DNA of 64,000 bases from assembly GCA_948330435.1 (NCBI GenBank), contig CAOJBY010000017.1, positions 17,196-81,195 of the forward strand, in the 5' to 3' direction. Positions 8,143 to 16,889 of the stretch are shown piece after piece; the stretch's first letter is position 1; each line of letters begins with the position of its first letter. The notes under the pieces were generated by a model, which was not told where the DNA came from, did not search any database, and worked only from the letters and a program-made list of their open reading frames with translations. The DNA is from an uncultured Lachnoclostridium sp. Its GTDB lineage: Bacteria > Bacillota > Clostridia > Lachnospirales > Lachnospiraceae. Made by a program: the position numbers and the translations under genes.

Positions 8143-9729
8143 CTATTCACTTCCTTTATACACCATCTTCTCGATCACGCAGCTATGCGGTGTGCTTTTA
8201 TTACCCTTATCATAATTAACGCCAACCAAAAGGATCTCCCCTGTATAGCCCTCCAATGCCTGAGTGTAGTGCCGATCTTTAATTTGATCGATCGCAGTGA
8301 CAGCCGACTTGTCATATTTCAGTTCAATTACAAGGGCCGGCTTTCCGGTAAAAGGCAGCGGCAAAAACACCACATCCGCATATCCATGTCCTGTTGGGAA
8401 CTCCCGGATCAGCCGATAATCTTTTCTTGCACTGTAATATGCCAGGCTTATGGCACAGCCAAGAGAATTTTCATCATTGTATGTCAGAACAGATGCCACC
8501 TCCGTATGTGCCTGGTCAAGCCCTTTTGCAACACTCTTTGCGTCACAGCGAAGTGTATCCTCTAACAGCTTTTCCGACGCTTTCAAAATACGCATAATTT
8601 CCGTCCAGCCACCTACACTCATGGCGTTCTCAAACTCTCCGGAGATCTCCTTATTGGGAATAAATGCTTCTTTCGAATCAGCATCATATCCCAGATACCC
8701 CAGATGAATCAGCAATGTCAGCACATCATCCTTTGTTTTAAAGGTACGCATATCATTCTGAAAGCTTAAAGTATTTACCCTGACACGTTCTCCTCCAAGC
8801 ATCCGCACAATATCGGATCTAAGACCATCGAAATCCATATCCATATAAATCTTTAAGGCTTCATAAGTCTCAGTGGCTGTCCAATAATTAGAAAAATGAC
8901 GACCTTTCATAGCTGCCACAACAGAGCGGGGATTGTAAACATGCTGAAACTGTCGGAATCGGTAACCGTCATACCAGTTGCTTGTCTGAGCAAAATCCAT
9001 ATCGAAACGCTGGCACAGTTCTTTGACCTCTTGTTCTGTAAAGCCGGTATATTCTTCAAAAACATTTTGATCGATCATGGAATATTCCCAGAACATATTT
9101 AAAGCTGAATGTTGTCCATATTTTTTTACCGGTAAAATCCCTGTCATATAGGCAAGGGCAACATACGGCTGATCCTTTAGAAGATTCCGCAGGAAATCAA
9201 GGTACTGCTGTTGGAGTTCTTCCAATTTCTGTCTCTCACGCACTACACAGTCCCACTCGTCAATCAGAAAAATGAACTTTTTTCCTGCTTTCACATAAAT
9301 ACGCCGCAGGGCATCTGCAAGTCCTGTCACTGGTTTTTTTAAAAATTCCCCATATGTCTCATAAACCTCTTCCAGTACCTGCTGCTCAAGATGCTCTGTC
9401 ACCTTTCCCTGCTCCGCTTCAATTAAAAATTGCTGCATATTCAGAAAAATTACATCATATTGATTCAAATATACAGGAAAGGTATCATTCTGTTCGATAA
9501 CCGTCCCCATAAACAGCTTCTTTGAGTCACAGCCGCAGCTGTAGTAGGCTGCAAGCATCTCAAGAGCCATAGATTTTCCAAATCTTCTCGGCCTGCTGAC
9601 GCAGATATATTTTTCTTTTGTATTGATCAGTTCATTTGTACGCCCAATCAGCCCGGTCTTGTCCACGTAGATTCTGGAATGGAGTGCTTCTTCAAAACTG
9701 CCGTTTCCAGGATTCAGATAAAAGCCCAA
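8143..9729 (-). CDS. AAA-ATPase-like protein with C-terminal PD-(D/E)XK nuclease-like domain
   Basis: The 528-residue protein has the family start FYLNPGNGSFEEALHSRIYVDKTGLI. An N-terminal ATPase-like domain follows, with RPRRFGKSMALEMLAAYY (Walker A-like GKS) near residue 50 and FIFLIDEWD (Walker B-like) near 155. The C-terminal part has PALVIELKYDKS, a PD-(D/E)XK type core. This is the common AAA-ATPase-like plus PDDEXK_9 architecture, abundant and often multi-copy in gut Clostridia and Bacteroidetes. Its function is not established. The start is TTG with AGGAGGG seven bases upstream. A decayed relative lies at 32.85-33.09 kb. The upstream 248 bases (9730-9977) are AT-rich and hold no gene I can see. 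Confidence 0.9.
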   Translation of the reverse strand: MGFYLNPGNGSFEEALHSRIYVDKTGLIGRTNELINTKEKYICVSRPRRFGKSMALEMLAAYYSCGCDSKKLFMGTVIEQNDTFPVYLNQYDVIFLNMQQFLIEAEQGKVTEHLEQQVLEEVYETYGEFLKKPVTGLADALRRIYVKAGKKFIFLIDEWDCVVRERQKLEELQQQYLDFLRNLLKDQPYVALAYMTGILPVKKYGQHSALNMFWEYSMIDQNVFEEYTGFTEQEVKELCQRFDMDFAQTSNWYDGYRFRQFQHVYNPRSVVAAMKGRHFSNYWTATETYEALKIYMDMDFDGLRSDIVRMLGGERVRVNTLSFQNDMRTFKTKDDVLTLLIHLGYLGYDADSKEAFIPNKEISGEFENAMSVGGWTEIMRILKASEKLLEDTLRCDAKSVAKGLDQAHTEVASVLTYNDENSLGCAISLAYYSARKDYRLIREFPTGHGYADVVFLPLPFTGKPALVIELKYDKSAVTAIDQIKDRHYTQALEGYTGEILLVGVNYDKGNKSTPHSCVIEKMVYKGSE

Positions 9730-9977
9730 TAAAGTACCCTCCTGTGTTTTCTTATCTATGGAGCATTTGATATTAAGTTATACTAGCTCATTCGTCCTTT
9801 TATTATATAAGATCCGTACAATAATTACTATACGTATTTAAAAAACAATATAAGTATCAAGATGTATTAACTGCATCAATAGAGATTATTGTGCAGGCTT
9901 GCATAATTTTAGGATCGCTATTGCAATGGAGGTCCCTATTAAAAAGAAAACGGAAGCTTTCAAATCACAGGCCTCTG

Positions 9978-10472
9978 TTAAGGGGTGATATGATACATAG
10001 AGCATAAAAGCCGCTTACCGCTCTGGGTCTTGAACAGTCTCGTTTGGGCATTGCGAATCGCTTCCTCCGACTTTCCTCCCTCTTCTGCGTTTACCAGGTA
10101 ATCAGCTTCCAGCAAAATCTGATGTTCCGGTCCATTCACATTGGTATATGTATGATGATGAGCCACCACCCAGGAGATACGCTGAATCATGTCCTCCGGC
10201 ACAGACAGTTCATGCAGAAATTGTTCTGCCAAGGCAGGGCTTTCCTGCTCCTGTAGCTTTCCATTTGTGCTGCCGTATTTCTCCCGGCATACAGGACAGG
10301 CGATGTCATGAATCACTGCCGCCAACTCCAACCGTTCCTGTATCTCCTCATCCAAATGCTCCAGCTCCCCAATCGTCTTTGCAAAGCCGTAAACCTTTAG
10401 AAAATGATTAATATCATGAATATTTCCATCGTAAAAATGTATCATTTTTTCAATCGCCATGCTGATCATCAT
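9978..10472 (-). CDS. HD domain phosphohydrolase
   Basis: This small protein of about 164 residues has the metal-binding HD pattern. An early His sits in NIHDINHFLKVYGFA, the doublet in ELAAVIHDIACP, further histidines in VVAHHHTY, and a late Asp in LLEADYLVNA. HD hydrolases of this size remove phosphates from nucleotides or related molecules, and the substrate cannot be read from sequence. I chose the ATG at 10472 because GGGAGG lies eight bases upstream. A GTG seven codons earlier falls within the ribosome site. The gene lies alone between an AT-rich gap and a palindromic element. Confidence 0.85.
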   Translation of the reverse strand: MMISMAIEKMIHFYDGNIHDINHFLKVYGFAKTIGELEHLDEEIQERLELAAVIHDIACPVCREKYGSTNGKLQEQESPALAEQFLHELSVPEDMIQRISWVVAHHHTYTNVNGPEHQILLEADYLVNAEEGGKSEEAIRNAQTRLFKTQSGKRLLCSMYHITP

Positions 10473-10519
10473 AAGCCATTCCTCCCTGTTCACCGTACAT
10501 CTTCTCTGTTACCTAAAAT

Positions 10520-10624
10520 GGGGGTGTCGCAAAATGAGACAGAAGACTTTTCCAATATCCAGTGTCCGGCTGTTCACGAACACAGGATATGGAAATGGCT
10601 GATGTCTTATTTTACGACAGCCCC
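10520..10624. repeat. Inverted-repeat element B (shared palindromic family)
   Basis: An imperfect inverted repeat with arms of about 50 bases. The outer ends read GGGGGTGTCGCAAAATGAGA and, on the other strand, GGGGCTGTCGTAAAATAAGA. The inner part is the family core TTTCC(A)ATATCC.GTGT. The outer end resembles elements at 52.3 kb and 46.0 kb, and the inner core resembles those at 4.6 and 37.2 kb. It lies just after the GH13 gene and could also act as a transcription end on the minus strand. Confidence 0.8.
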
Positions 10625-10643
10625 ATGATATCAAATTGAAAAA

Positions 10644-12488
10644 CTATTCGCTTTTTGTCTCCCGCATAAGCCACCGGACTCCATAAGCCGGAAGCTCCAC
10701 ATTCCGTGCCTCCATCTGTTCTCCTGTCAGAAGATCCACGTACATCCCCTCCTCCTGAATCCAGGCCGTACGCTCCTCACCGCTGAAATTAAAGAGTGCC
10801 GTCAGTTTCTCATCTTCATAGGCCCGGTTCACACAGAGAACTGCCGATTCACAGGTATCCGCAGTCCAGACCGCCGCCTGATTCAGGAACACCGGATGAG
10901 CCGCCCGCAGGTCCTCCATCTTCCGGATGCAATCAAAAATCTCTTTTTGATAACTTCCCTCCTTGTTCCGCAGCTCTGCCAGGTCCCAGGAAAAGCTTCC
11001 CCGGTGAAGATAGCGGGAATCCTCCGCTTTCTTCAGGTCCTGGTGATACCCATTGTCATTAAACTGACCAATCTCATCCCCGCTGTAAATGACCGGAATT
11101 CCTGACTGAACCAGCATATATCCGTGAAGCATCCGGATAAAGCGTACGGCTTTTTCCTGTGCCGCCTCATCCCCCTCCTCTACTGCTTTTTCCAGTCCGC
11201 AGAGAGAAGCCGTAGTTCCGCAAAGGCGAGCGTCCCCGGAGGTGGGATCGTCGTTGTAAAGTTCACCCCTGGCCATGGATCCCGACCATTTTCCCGTAAG
11301 GTAATCATTGAGGTACTTCTTGTGGGGAACCTCCTCCATTCCTTTCGTTTCCTTTAGCCAGTCATAATCCAGTCCCCAGCCAATATCATCATGGCAGCGG
11401 AGATAATTCAGGAACACATACTCTTTAGGCAGCGTATTTATAATATCCATCTGCCGCTTTAGGAGGGCTGTGTCTCCCGTAGCCACCGTATGCCAGGTGG
11501 TTGCCATAGTAGTCACATTGTAGAGCATGTGGCACTCCGGCTTCTCCACCGTGCCAAAATAGGGTACCACTTTCACCGGCTCCATAACCACCTCGCCTAA
11601 AAGCAGCACGCCCGGGCAGACAATCTCACAGATCATCCGCAGCATCCGGACAATATTATGTACCTGGGGAAGATTGCGGCAAGTAGTTCCAAGCTCTTTC
11701 CAGATATAAGGAACCGCATCAATCCGGATAATATCTACCCCCTGATTGGTCAGATTCAGCAGGCAATCTGTCATGTCATGAAACACCACCGGATTCCGGT
11801 AGTTCAGATCCCACTGATAAGGATAAAATGTGGTCATCACATACTTCTTTTCATCCTCCAGCCAGGTAAAATTCCCCGGTGCCGTTGTGGGAAACACCTG
11901 GGGACAAGTCTTTTCATATTGACCCGGAATCTCAAAGCTGTCAAAAAAGAAATACCGATCCTGGAACTCCTTTTCCCCTGCCCTTGCCCGCTTTGCCCAC
12001 TCGTGCTCCTCCGAGGTATGGTTCATAACAAAGTCAAGACATACGCTTAAGCCCCTCTTATGACAAGTATCCGTAAGCTTTGCCAGATCCTCCATAGTTC
12101 CCAGATCCGGACGCACTTTCGCAAAATCCGACACCGCATATCCGCCGTCGCTCTTTCCCTCCGGAGAATCGAGCAGCGGCATCAGATGAAGATAATTCAC
12201 TCCGCATTCCTGGATATATGGCAGCTTCTTTTTCACGCCTTTCAGATCTCCCGCAAAGGCATCCGTATACATCATCATTCCTACCATATCGTTGCGTTTA
12301 TACCAGTCCGGATCTGCCTCACGAACCCGATCCAGCTTTTTTAGAGCATCCTTGCGTTCTTTATAACGCTCTTCCAATCTGCTGCATAAATATGAGAATC
12401 CGTCCTCCGGGTACAACTCACAGTACAGCCATTTCAATTCTTCATAATGCCGTTCTTTCCGCTTCTGAAATTCCGCCATATCTTTCAT
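10644..12488 (-). CDS. GH13 alpha-glucosidase/transglycosylase, amylosucrase-like
   Basis: This 614-residue enzyme has the GH13 barrel motifs CLDFVMNHTSEEHEWA, VDIIRIDAVPYIW (nucleophile Asp about 257), LLLGEVVMEP (acid/base Glu about 299) and NYLRCHDDIGW. The stretch DAVPYIWKELGTTCRNLPQVH and the all-helical N-terminus are typical of the amylosucrase-like subfamily. That subfamily acts on sucrose or related glucosides. Next to the raffinose-type genes it may handle the sucrose part left after galactose removal, which is inference. I chose the ATG at 12488 (TAGGAGA seven bases upstream). The protein has no signal peptide, so it acts in the cytoplasm. Confidence 0.88.
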   Translation of the reverse strand: MKDMAEFQKRKERHYEELKWLYCELYPEDGFSYLCSRLEERYKERKDALKKLDRVREADPDWYKRNDMVGMMMYTDAFAGDLKGVKKKLPYIQECGVNYLHLMPLLDSPEGKSDGGYAVSDFAKVRPDLGTMEDLAKLTDTCHKRGLSVCLDFVMNHTSEEHEWAKRARAGEKEFQDRYFFFDSFEIPGQYEKTCPQVFPTTAPGNFTWLEDEKKYVMTTFYPYQWDLNYRNPVVFHDMTDCLLNLTNQGVDIIRIDAVPYIWKELGTTCRNLPQVHNIVRMLRMICEIVCPGVLLLGEVVMEPVKVVPYFGTVEKPECHMLYNVTTMATTWHTVATGDTALLKRQMDIINTLPKEYVFLNYLRCHDDIGWGLDYDWLKETKGMEEVPHKKYLNDYLTGKWSGSMARGELYNDDPTSGDARLCGTTASLCGLEKAVEEGDEAAQEKAVRFIRMLHGYMLVQSGIPVIYSGDEIGQFNDNGYHQDLKKAEDSRYLHRGSFSWDLAELRNKEGSYQKEIFDCIRKMEDLRAAHPVFLNQAAVWTADTCESAVLCVNRAYEDEKLTALFNFSGEERTAWIQEEGMYVDLLTGEQMEARNVELPAYGVRWLMRETKSE

Positions 12489-12528
12489 TGTCGTTCTCCT
12501 ACTTCCCATTCAAATAAATTTCAGTTTT

Positions 12529-12557
12529 ATTTAACAATAAATCTTTCCATGTGTCAA
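12529..12557 (-). promoter_or_regulatory. Promoter of the GH13 gene
   Basis: A perfect -35 box TTGACA (12552-12557) is followed after 17 bases by TTAAAT (12529-12534), a four-of-six match to the -10 box. The leader to the ATG at 12488 is about 35 bases. Upstream, at about 12570-12640, is an imperfect palindrome (AAGGCAGG...CCTGCCTT) of unknown role. It fills most of the gap to msmK. Confidence 0.6.
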
Positions 12558-12746
12558 TCCTATTGAAACGAACAAGGCAGGTGACCACAGCCGCCCTGCC
12601 TGAAGCCGAACGCTGCACCATGGCCGCCTGCCTTTGGAGCAATCATTCTTTATGCTAAATCGCCCTCTCCCACCTCATATGGAACAACTGTTGAACGTGC
12701 TATTTCGTGTGCCTAATTTTTTATTTTTGTTGTTCCGGCAAAATTC

Positions 12747-13856
12747 TCAATGAGCAATCGCTTTCTCTGTCTCTTTGTCAAATACGTGAATCTTATCCGT
12801 ATCCAGGACAAAGTCAACTACATCATTCTCTCTTGCTGTCGTGCTGGAATTTACTCTTGCAGTCATCTGGGTTCCGCACATATCAAAATACAGATAAACT
12901 TCTGCTCCAAGGAGCTCGTATACATTTACTGTTCCCTTTACCACCGCCTGGTTCTTTGCTCTTGTGGATGCCGGATCGCTCACGTCCTCCGGACGGATGC
13001 CCATAATCACTTCTTTTCCCTTATAACCGCCGTCAATGAGCTTCTTGCCCTTTTCCGGGGAAAGGGGAACACGGTAGTCGCCGGCCTTTAAGTATACATC
13101 CTGTCCCTCTACCTCGCAAACCGCATCCACAAAGTTCATCTGAGGGGATCCGATAAATCCTGCCACAAACAGATTATCCGGCTCGTTATACAGGGTCTGG
13201 GGGCTTGCAATCTGCTGAACCACGCCGTCTTTCATAACAACGATTCTCGTTCCCAGAGTCATGGCTTCCGTCTGGTCATGGGTTACATAGATGATGGTTG
13301 CACCCAGTCTCTGATGCAGCTTGGAGATCTCCGTACGCATCTGCACACGCAGCTTGGCATCCAGATTGGAAAGGGGCTCATCCATCAGGAATACCTTGGG
13401 GTTCCGCACAATGGCACGGCCCATGGCAACACGCTGACGCTGTCCACCGGAAAGAGCTCTCGGCTTCCGGTCCAAAAGCTTCTCCAGATCCAGAATCTTA
13501 GCTGCCTCCCGGACTTTCTTGTCAATCTCATCCTTAGGTGTCTTCTTGATCTTCAGTCCAAATGCCATATTGTCATACACTGTCATATGGGGATACAGTG
13601 CGTAACTCTGAAATACCATTGCGATATCTCTGTCTTTCGGCTCCACATCATTCATAAGCTGGCCGTCAATCTTAAACTCACCATCTGAAATGCTCTCCAG
13701 GCCTGCAACCATACGCAGCGTGGTAGACTTTCCGCATCCGGACGGACCTACAAAAATAATAAATTCCTTATCCTCAATCTCCAGGTTGAAATCTTTTACT
13801 GCCTCATATCCGTTGGGGTATCTCTTCCAGATATTTTTCAGTGATAAACTTGCCAT
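12747..13856 (-). CDS. msmK: Sugar ABC transporter ATP-binding protein, MsmK/UgpC type
   Basis: This 369-residue ATPase has Walker A GPSGCGKST (37-45), the signature LSGGQRQR (135 onward), Walker B VFLMDEP and a switch His in YVTHDQ. A C-terminal regulatory TOBE/OB domain follows, as in MalK, UgpC and MsmK. In Gram-positive bacteria one such ATPase often serves many sugar importers. The gene lies in the same locus as an importer that has a binding protein and two permeases but no ATPase of its own. It has its own leader, with a palindromic element, and is separated from the MsmEFG genes by the galactosidase and a small membrane protein. Confidence 0.93.
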   Translation of the reverse strand: MASLSLKNIWKRYPNGYEAVKDFNLEIEDKEFIIFVGPSGCGKSTTLRMVAGLESISDGEFKIDGQLMNDVEPKDRDIAMVFQSYALYPHMTVYDNMAFGLKIKKTPKDEIDKKVREAAKILDLEKLLDRKPRALSGGQRQRVAMGRAIVRNPKVFLMDEPLSNLDAKLRVQMRTEISKLHQRLGATIIYVTHDQTEAMTLGTRIVVMKDGVVQQIASPQTLYNEPDNLFVAGFIGSPQMNFVDAVCEVEGQDVYLKAGDYRVPLSPEKGKKLIDGGYKGKEVIMGIRPEDVSDPASTRAKNQAVVKGTVNVYELLGAEVYLYFDMCGTQMTARVNSSTTARENDVVDFVLDTDKIHVFDKETEKAIAH

Positions 13857-13882
13857 CAGTCTCTCCTCCTATTTTGAGTTCC

Positions 13883-13973
13883 GCAAAATTCGCTCCAGCA
13901 CCCTTTGTCTAGAACAATTCCCAGCCACAAAATGACGTGTCTGTAAATTGTTCTGGTGCTGTCGGAATTTTGC
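13883..13973. repeat. Palindromic element in the msmK leader, flanked by a direct repeat
   Basis: Arms GCAAAATTC (13883-13891) and GAATTTTGC (13965-13973) pair, followed inward by CCAGCACC/GGTGCTG and AGAACAATT/AATTGTTCT. The element is flanked by a 14-base direct repeat, AGTTCCGCAAAATT, at 13877-13890 and 13981-13994. A candidate -10 box TATAAT (14000-14005) lies just upstream, so the structure would form in the 5' leader of the msmK mRNA. The -35 position is poor, so the promoter call is weak. Confidence 0.65.
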
Positions 13974-14067
13974 TGTTTTAAGTTCCGCAAAATTTCATAA
14001 TTATATCTTTACATGTCCTACTCTAATTTTTCTCTAATCCCACACAAGATCCTGTTCCGCAGTGCTT

Positions 14068-14523
14068 TCACTGCAATTTTCGGTGAAGCCGCATTTCCTC
14101 CAGGAATTCATCATTCGGCTCCATATAGATCAGGTCATTTCCCACTTTCACGGTGTAGACCCTGCCTTTTTCCCATCCGGAGGTGAAATCACGGACCTTG
14201 CAGCCGGCCACATTTTTCCGTCCCTCTGTCACATATTCCATGTCCTTGCGGTCACAGCGGTACAGATCCTTTCGCTTCTCCTTGCGGATGATTTTTGATA
14301 CTTCAAAATCTCCATTCACGTACACGTATTCATATTCATACCGCCAGCTTCGAAGCAGCAGAACGCCTATGACCACAAAGGCCAGCACCGGCAGAAACAG
14401 TACCGGATAAATAATCGTGTCCACTACAAGCACTACCATAGCAGCCATAAGCACTGCTTTCAGCAGGCGTTTTCCTTTCGGCATTACATAGGGGATAATC
14501 CATTCCAGTACAACATCTTTCAT
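14068..14523 (-). CDS. Small membrane protein of unknown function (DUF6106-like)
   Basis: The product of about 151 residues has two close membrane helices near residues 22-55 (LLKAVLMAAMVVLVVDTIIY and LFLPVLAFVVIGVLLL). A cytoplasmic domain rich in charged residues follows. It resembles small Clostridia proteins grouped as DUF6106, but no function is known. I chose the ATG at 14523 because AGGAG lies eight bases upstream. The longer frame upstream reads into a palindromic repeat. It sits between the alpha-galactosidase and MsmK genes, and nothing in it suggests a direct sugar role. Confidence 0.65.
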   Translation of the reverse strand: MKDVVLEWIIPYVMPKGKRLLKAVLMAAMVVLVVDTIIYPVLFLPVLAFVVIGVLLLRSWRYEYEYVYVNGDFEVSKIIRKEKRKDLYRCDRKDMEYVTEGRKNVAGCKVRDFTSGWEKGRVYTVKVGNDLIYMEPNDEFLEEMRLHRKLQ

Positions 14524-14534
14524 TCCGCACACTC

Positions 14535-14650
14535 CTATTTTAGTTCCGCTACAGCCCTCCCAGTACACCCCTGTTGAGATCAATTTCCGACCGCAGAAGC
14601 ATGCGTTCGTAAATCGATCTGTGCACTGTCCGGGCTTTCGCTGTTTTAGT
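14535..14650. repeat. Imperfect inverted repeat between GH36 gene and DUF6106-like gene
   Basis: The left half (14541-14600) and the right half read in reverse (14600-14650) match at about three positions in four by eye. Shared pieces include GC.ACAGCCC, CAGT.CAC, GATC.ATTT and CGAACGC-like segments. The left edge TTTTAGTTCCGC also appears at both edges of the 13.9 kb element, so the two may be related. The right half ends close to the stop codon of the galactosidase gene. Confidence 0.5.
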
Positions 14651-14658
14651 TTCTCTTT

Positions 14659-16854
14659 TTATATGGCTCGAATATGATACTGAATTGCCTCGTACTGCAG
14701 CAGGCTGTTTGGAACAGGAAGACCGGCACTCATCAAAACCTGGCCGGAAAAATGCCCTTCCATCTCCTCCACCCGGTAATACATCTTGGGATTTAAGCCC
14801 TTTGCCTTTACACACCGCTGTGCGTCATTGGCCTCTTTCTCCATAATCACCAGGGATATCAAGGCTTCTTTCTGATCCCGGGACACATGCTCCCAGGCCA
14901 CATACTCTATAAAGGTGTAAGGATTGGTAAGCCTGTAGTAATCACCCTCTGCAATCAATGCATAATCCTTTTTATAACTCTGTATCTGCTCCTTGCAGAT
15001 CTGTTTCTCTTCCTGTGTCATTTTGGTGGAATCCAGCTCATAGCCCAGGATTCCGTCCATGGCCGTTACCCCTCTTGTCTTCATAGGCACCGTCCGCCCG
15101 GTCTGATGGTTGGGGCAGACCGACACATGGGATTCCATAGCGGAAACAGGATAAACAAAGGTCGTTCCGTACTGAATCTTTAAGCGGCACACCGCATCCG
15201 TGTTGTCACTGCACCAGATCTGGGGCTGATAGTAAAGCATTCCCGGGTCAAAACGTCCGCCCCCTCCGCTGCATCCGCAGAAGAGAATCTCCGGATGAGT
15301 CAGAATAATGCGGTTCATAATGTCATACAGTCCCAGAATATAGCGGTGATAAATCTCACCCTGCTTTTCTTTCTCGGCAATGGCTGACCAGGCATCCGTA
15401 ATAAACCGGTTCATGTCCCATTTTACATACTCAATCCTGGCACTATTAAGGACTCCGTTAATGGATGTCACAATATAATCCCGAACATCCTCCCTGGACA
15501 AGTCGAGCACAAGCTGATATCTTCCTCTGGAGGGATGTCTCCGGGGCATCTGCAGGCACCAGTCCGGATGCTTCCGGTAAAGCTCACTGTCCTCCGACAC
15601 CATCTCCGGCTCAATCCAAAGGCCGAACTTTAAGCCCATTTCGTGAATCTCCTCGGAAAGACCCCTTAAACCTCTGGGCAGTTTGGCCGTATTCACATCC
15701 CAGTCGCCCAGAGCCGCACTGTCATTGTTCCGGTTGCCGAACCAGCCGTCATCCAGGACAAAAAGCTCAATGCCCATATCCACGGCCGACCTGGCGATAT
15801 CCAGAAGCTTTTCCTCATCGAAGTCAAAATACGCCGCTTCCCAGCTGTTAATCAAAATGGGCCGTTCTTTCTTTGCATAAGGGCTTTTACACAGGTTTTC
15901 ACGGTACACATTGTGATACAAATGAGTCAGATGGGTAAGCCCCTGCCCCGAGTAAGCCAGCACCACCTCCGGTGCCGTAAAGCTCTCCCCCGGCTTCATC
16001 TGCCAGGAAAAATGCTTGGGGTGAATACCCATGACAATCCGTGTCTGATCATACTGGTCCTTTTCCACCTTGCACATAAAGTTGCCGCTGTACACAAAGG
16101 AAAATCCATAGCAGCGTCCGTAATCCTCATTGGCAGCACTCTCGCAGAGTATGGCAAAGGGGTTGTGCTGATGACTTGAGGCCCCCCGAAAGCTTCCCAC
16201 GGTCTGAATTCCGTAAGCCAAAGGGTTCCTGCTCCATTCCCGTTCCATGGTATGTCTCCCGTCAAAATGAATAAAATCATAATCGGAATCCATAAAATCC
16301 ATGGTCATTGACATGATGCGGTTTAAATAAATGGTGTCCTCACTCCGGTTAATGACCCGAACAGACCGGGTAATAATATCCTTTTCTTCCAATACACAGT
16401 AGCAGAGCACCACCGTAAGCTGTGTCGCAGCGTCCGTAAGCCAAATCTCCAGGGTGTCCGCCGTGTCTTCTGGCGTTGTCCAAAGGGAGGGAAGACCTGC
16501 CAAATGGTACTTGCCGGAATAAATCTCATGCTTTGCCACCTTTCCCACAAAGGCATAGCTTCCGTCCCCGTTTTTTATTTCAATACTGCTTAATCGATAA
16601 TCAGAGCTTCCGTCACTTGAGAACTCCTGCGGTAGGAAGTCTAAAGAAAATGTACGGTCATTTCCCGCCTCATAGGGATTGGGAGAAAAGCCACGATCCT
16701 GCAGCTGTATCAGATAACTCAAATCCTCGTCTTCCAGCCGTTCTCCATAATATAAATGCAAAAGATATCCATAATCGCTTATCTTCATCTGATAAGTGCT
16801 GTTCTTTGTCTGCAACAGAAATGTTTTTTTGCTTTCTATATATCTGACTGACAT
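14659..16854 (-). CDS. Alpha-galactosidase (GH36)
   Basis: The 731-residue protein matches full-length GH36 group I enzymes. An N-terminal beta-sandwich is followed by the catalytic barrel with LFVLDDGWFG, the nucleophile Asp480 in YVKWDMNRF and the acid/base Asp550 in WCSDNTDA. The Cys-Gly motif FCGCSGGGGRFDPG contacts the substrate. Such enzymes cut terminal alpha-1,6-galactose from melibiose, raffinose and stachyose. There is no signal peptide, so the sugars must first be imported, presumably by the adjacent MsmEFG-type transporter. The gene starts about 35 bases after the permease gene and probably belongs to the same operon. Confidence 0.95.
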   Translation of the reverse strand: MSVRYIESKKTFLLQTKNSTYQMKISDYGYLLHLYYGERLEDEDLSYLIQLQDRGFSPNPYEAGNDRTFSLDFLPQEFSSDGSSDYRLSSIEIKNGDGSYAFVGKVAKHEIYSGKYHLAGLPSLWTTPEDTADTLEIWLTDAATQLTVVLCYCVLEEKDIITRSVRVINRSEDTIYLNRIMSMTMDFMDSDYDFIHFDGRHTMEREWSRNPLAYGIQTVGSFRGASSHQHNPFAILCESAANEDYGRCYGFSFVYSGNFMCKVEKDQYDQTRIVMGIHPKHFSWQMKPGESFTAPEVVLAYSGQGLTHLTHLYHNVYRENLCKSPYAKKERPILINSWEAAYFDFDEEKLLDIARSAVDMGIELFVLDDGWFGNRNNDSAALGDWDVNTAKLPRGLRGLSEEIHEMGLKFGLWIEPEMVSEDSELYRKHPDWCLQMPRRHPSRGRYQLVLDLSREDVRDYIVTSINGVLNSARIEYVKWDMNRFITDAWSAIAEKEKQGEIYHRYILGLYDIMNRIILTHPEILFCGCSGGGGRFDPGMLYYQPQIWCSDNTDAVCRLKIQYGTTFVYPVSAMESHVSVCPNHQTGRTVPMKTRGVTAMDGILGYELDSTKMTQEEKQICKEQIQSYKKDYALIAEGDYYRLTNPYTFIEYVAWEHVSRDQKEALISLVIMEKEANDAQRCVKAKGLNPKMYYRVEEMEGHFSGQVLMSAGLPVPNSLLQYEAIQYHIRAI

Positions 16855-16889
16855 CTATGTAGTCCTCCAGCGTAGGTAAAGTGATCGAA

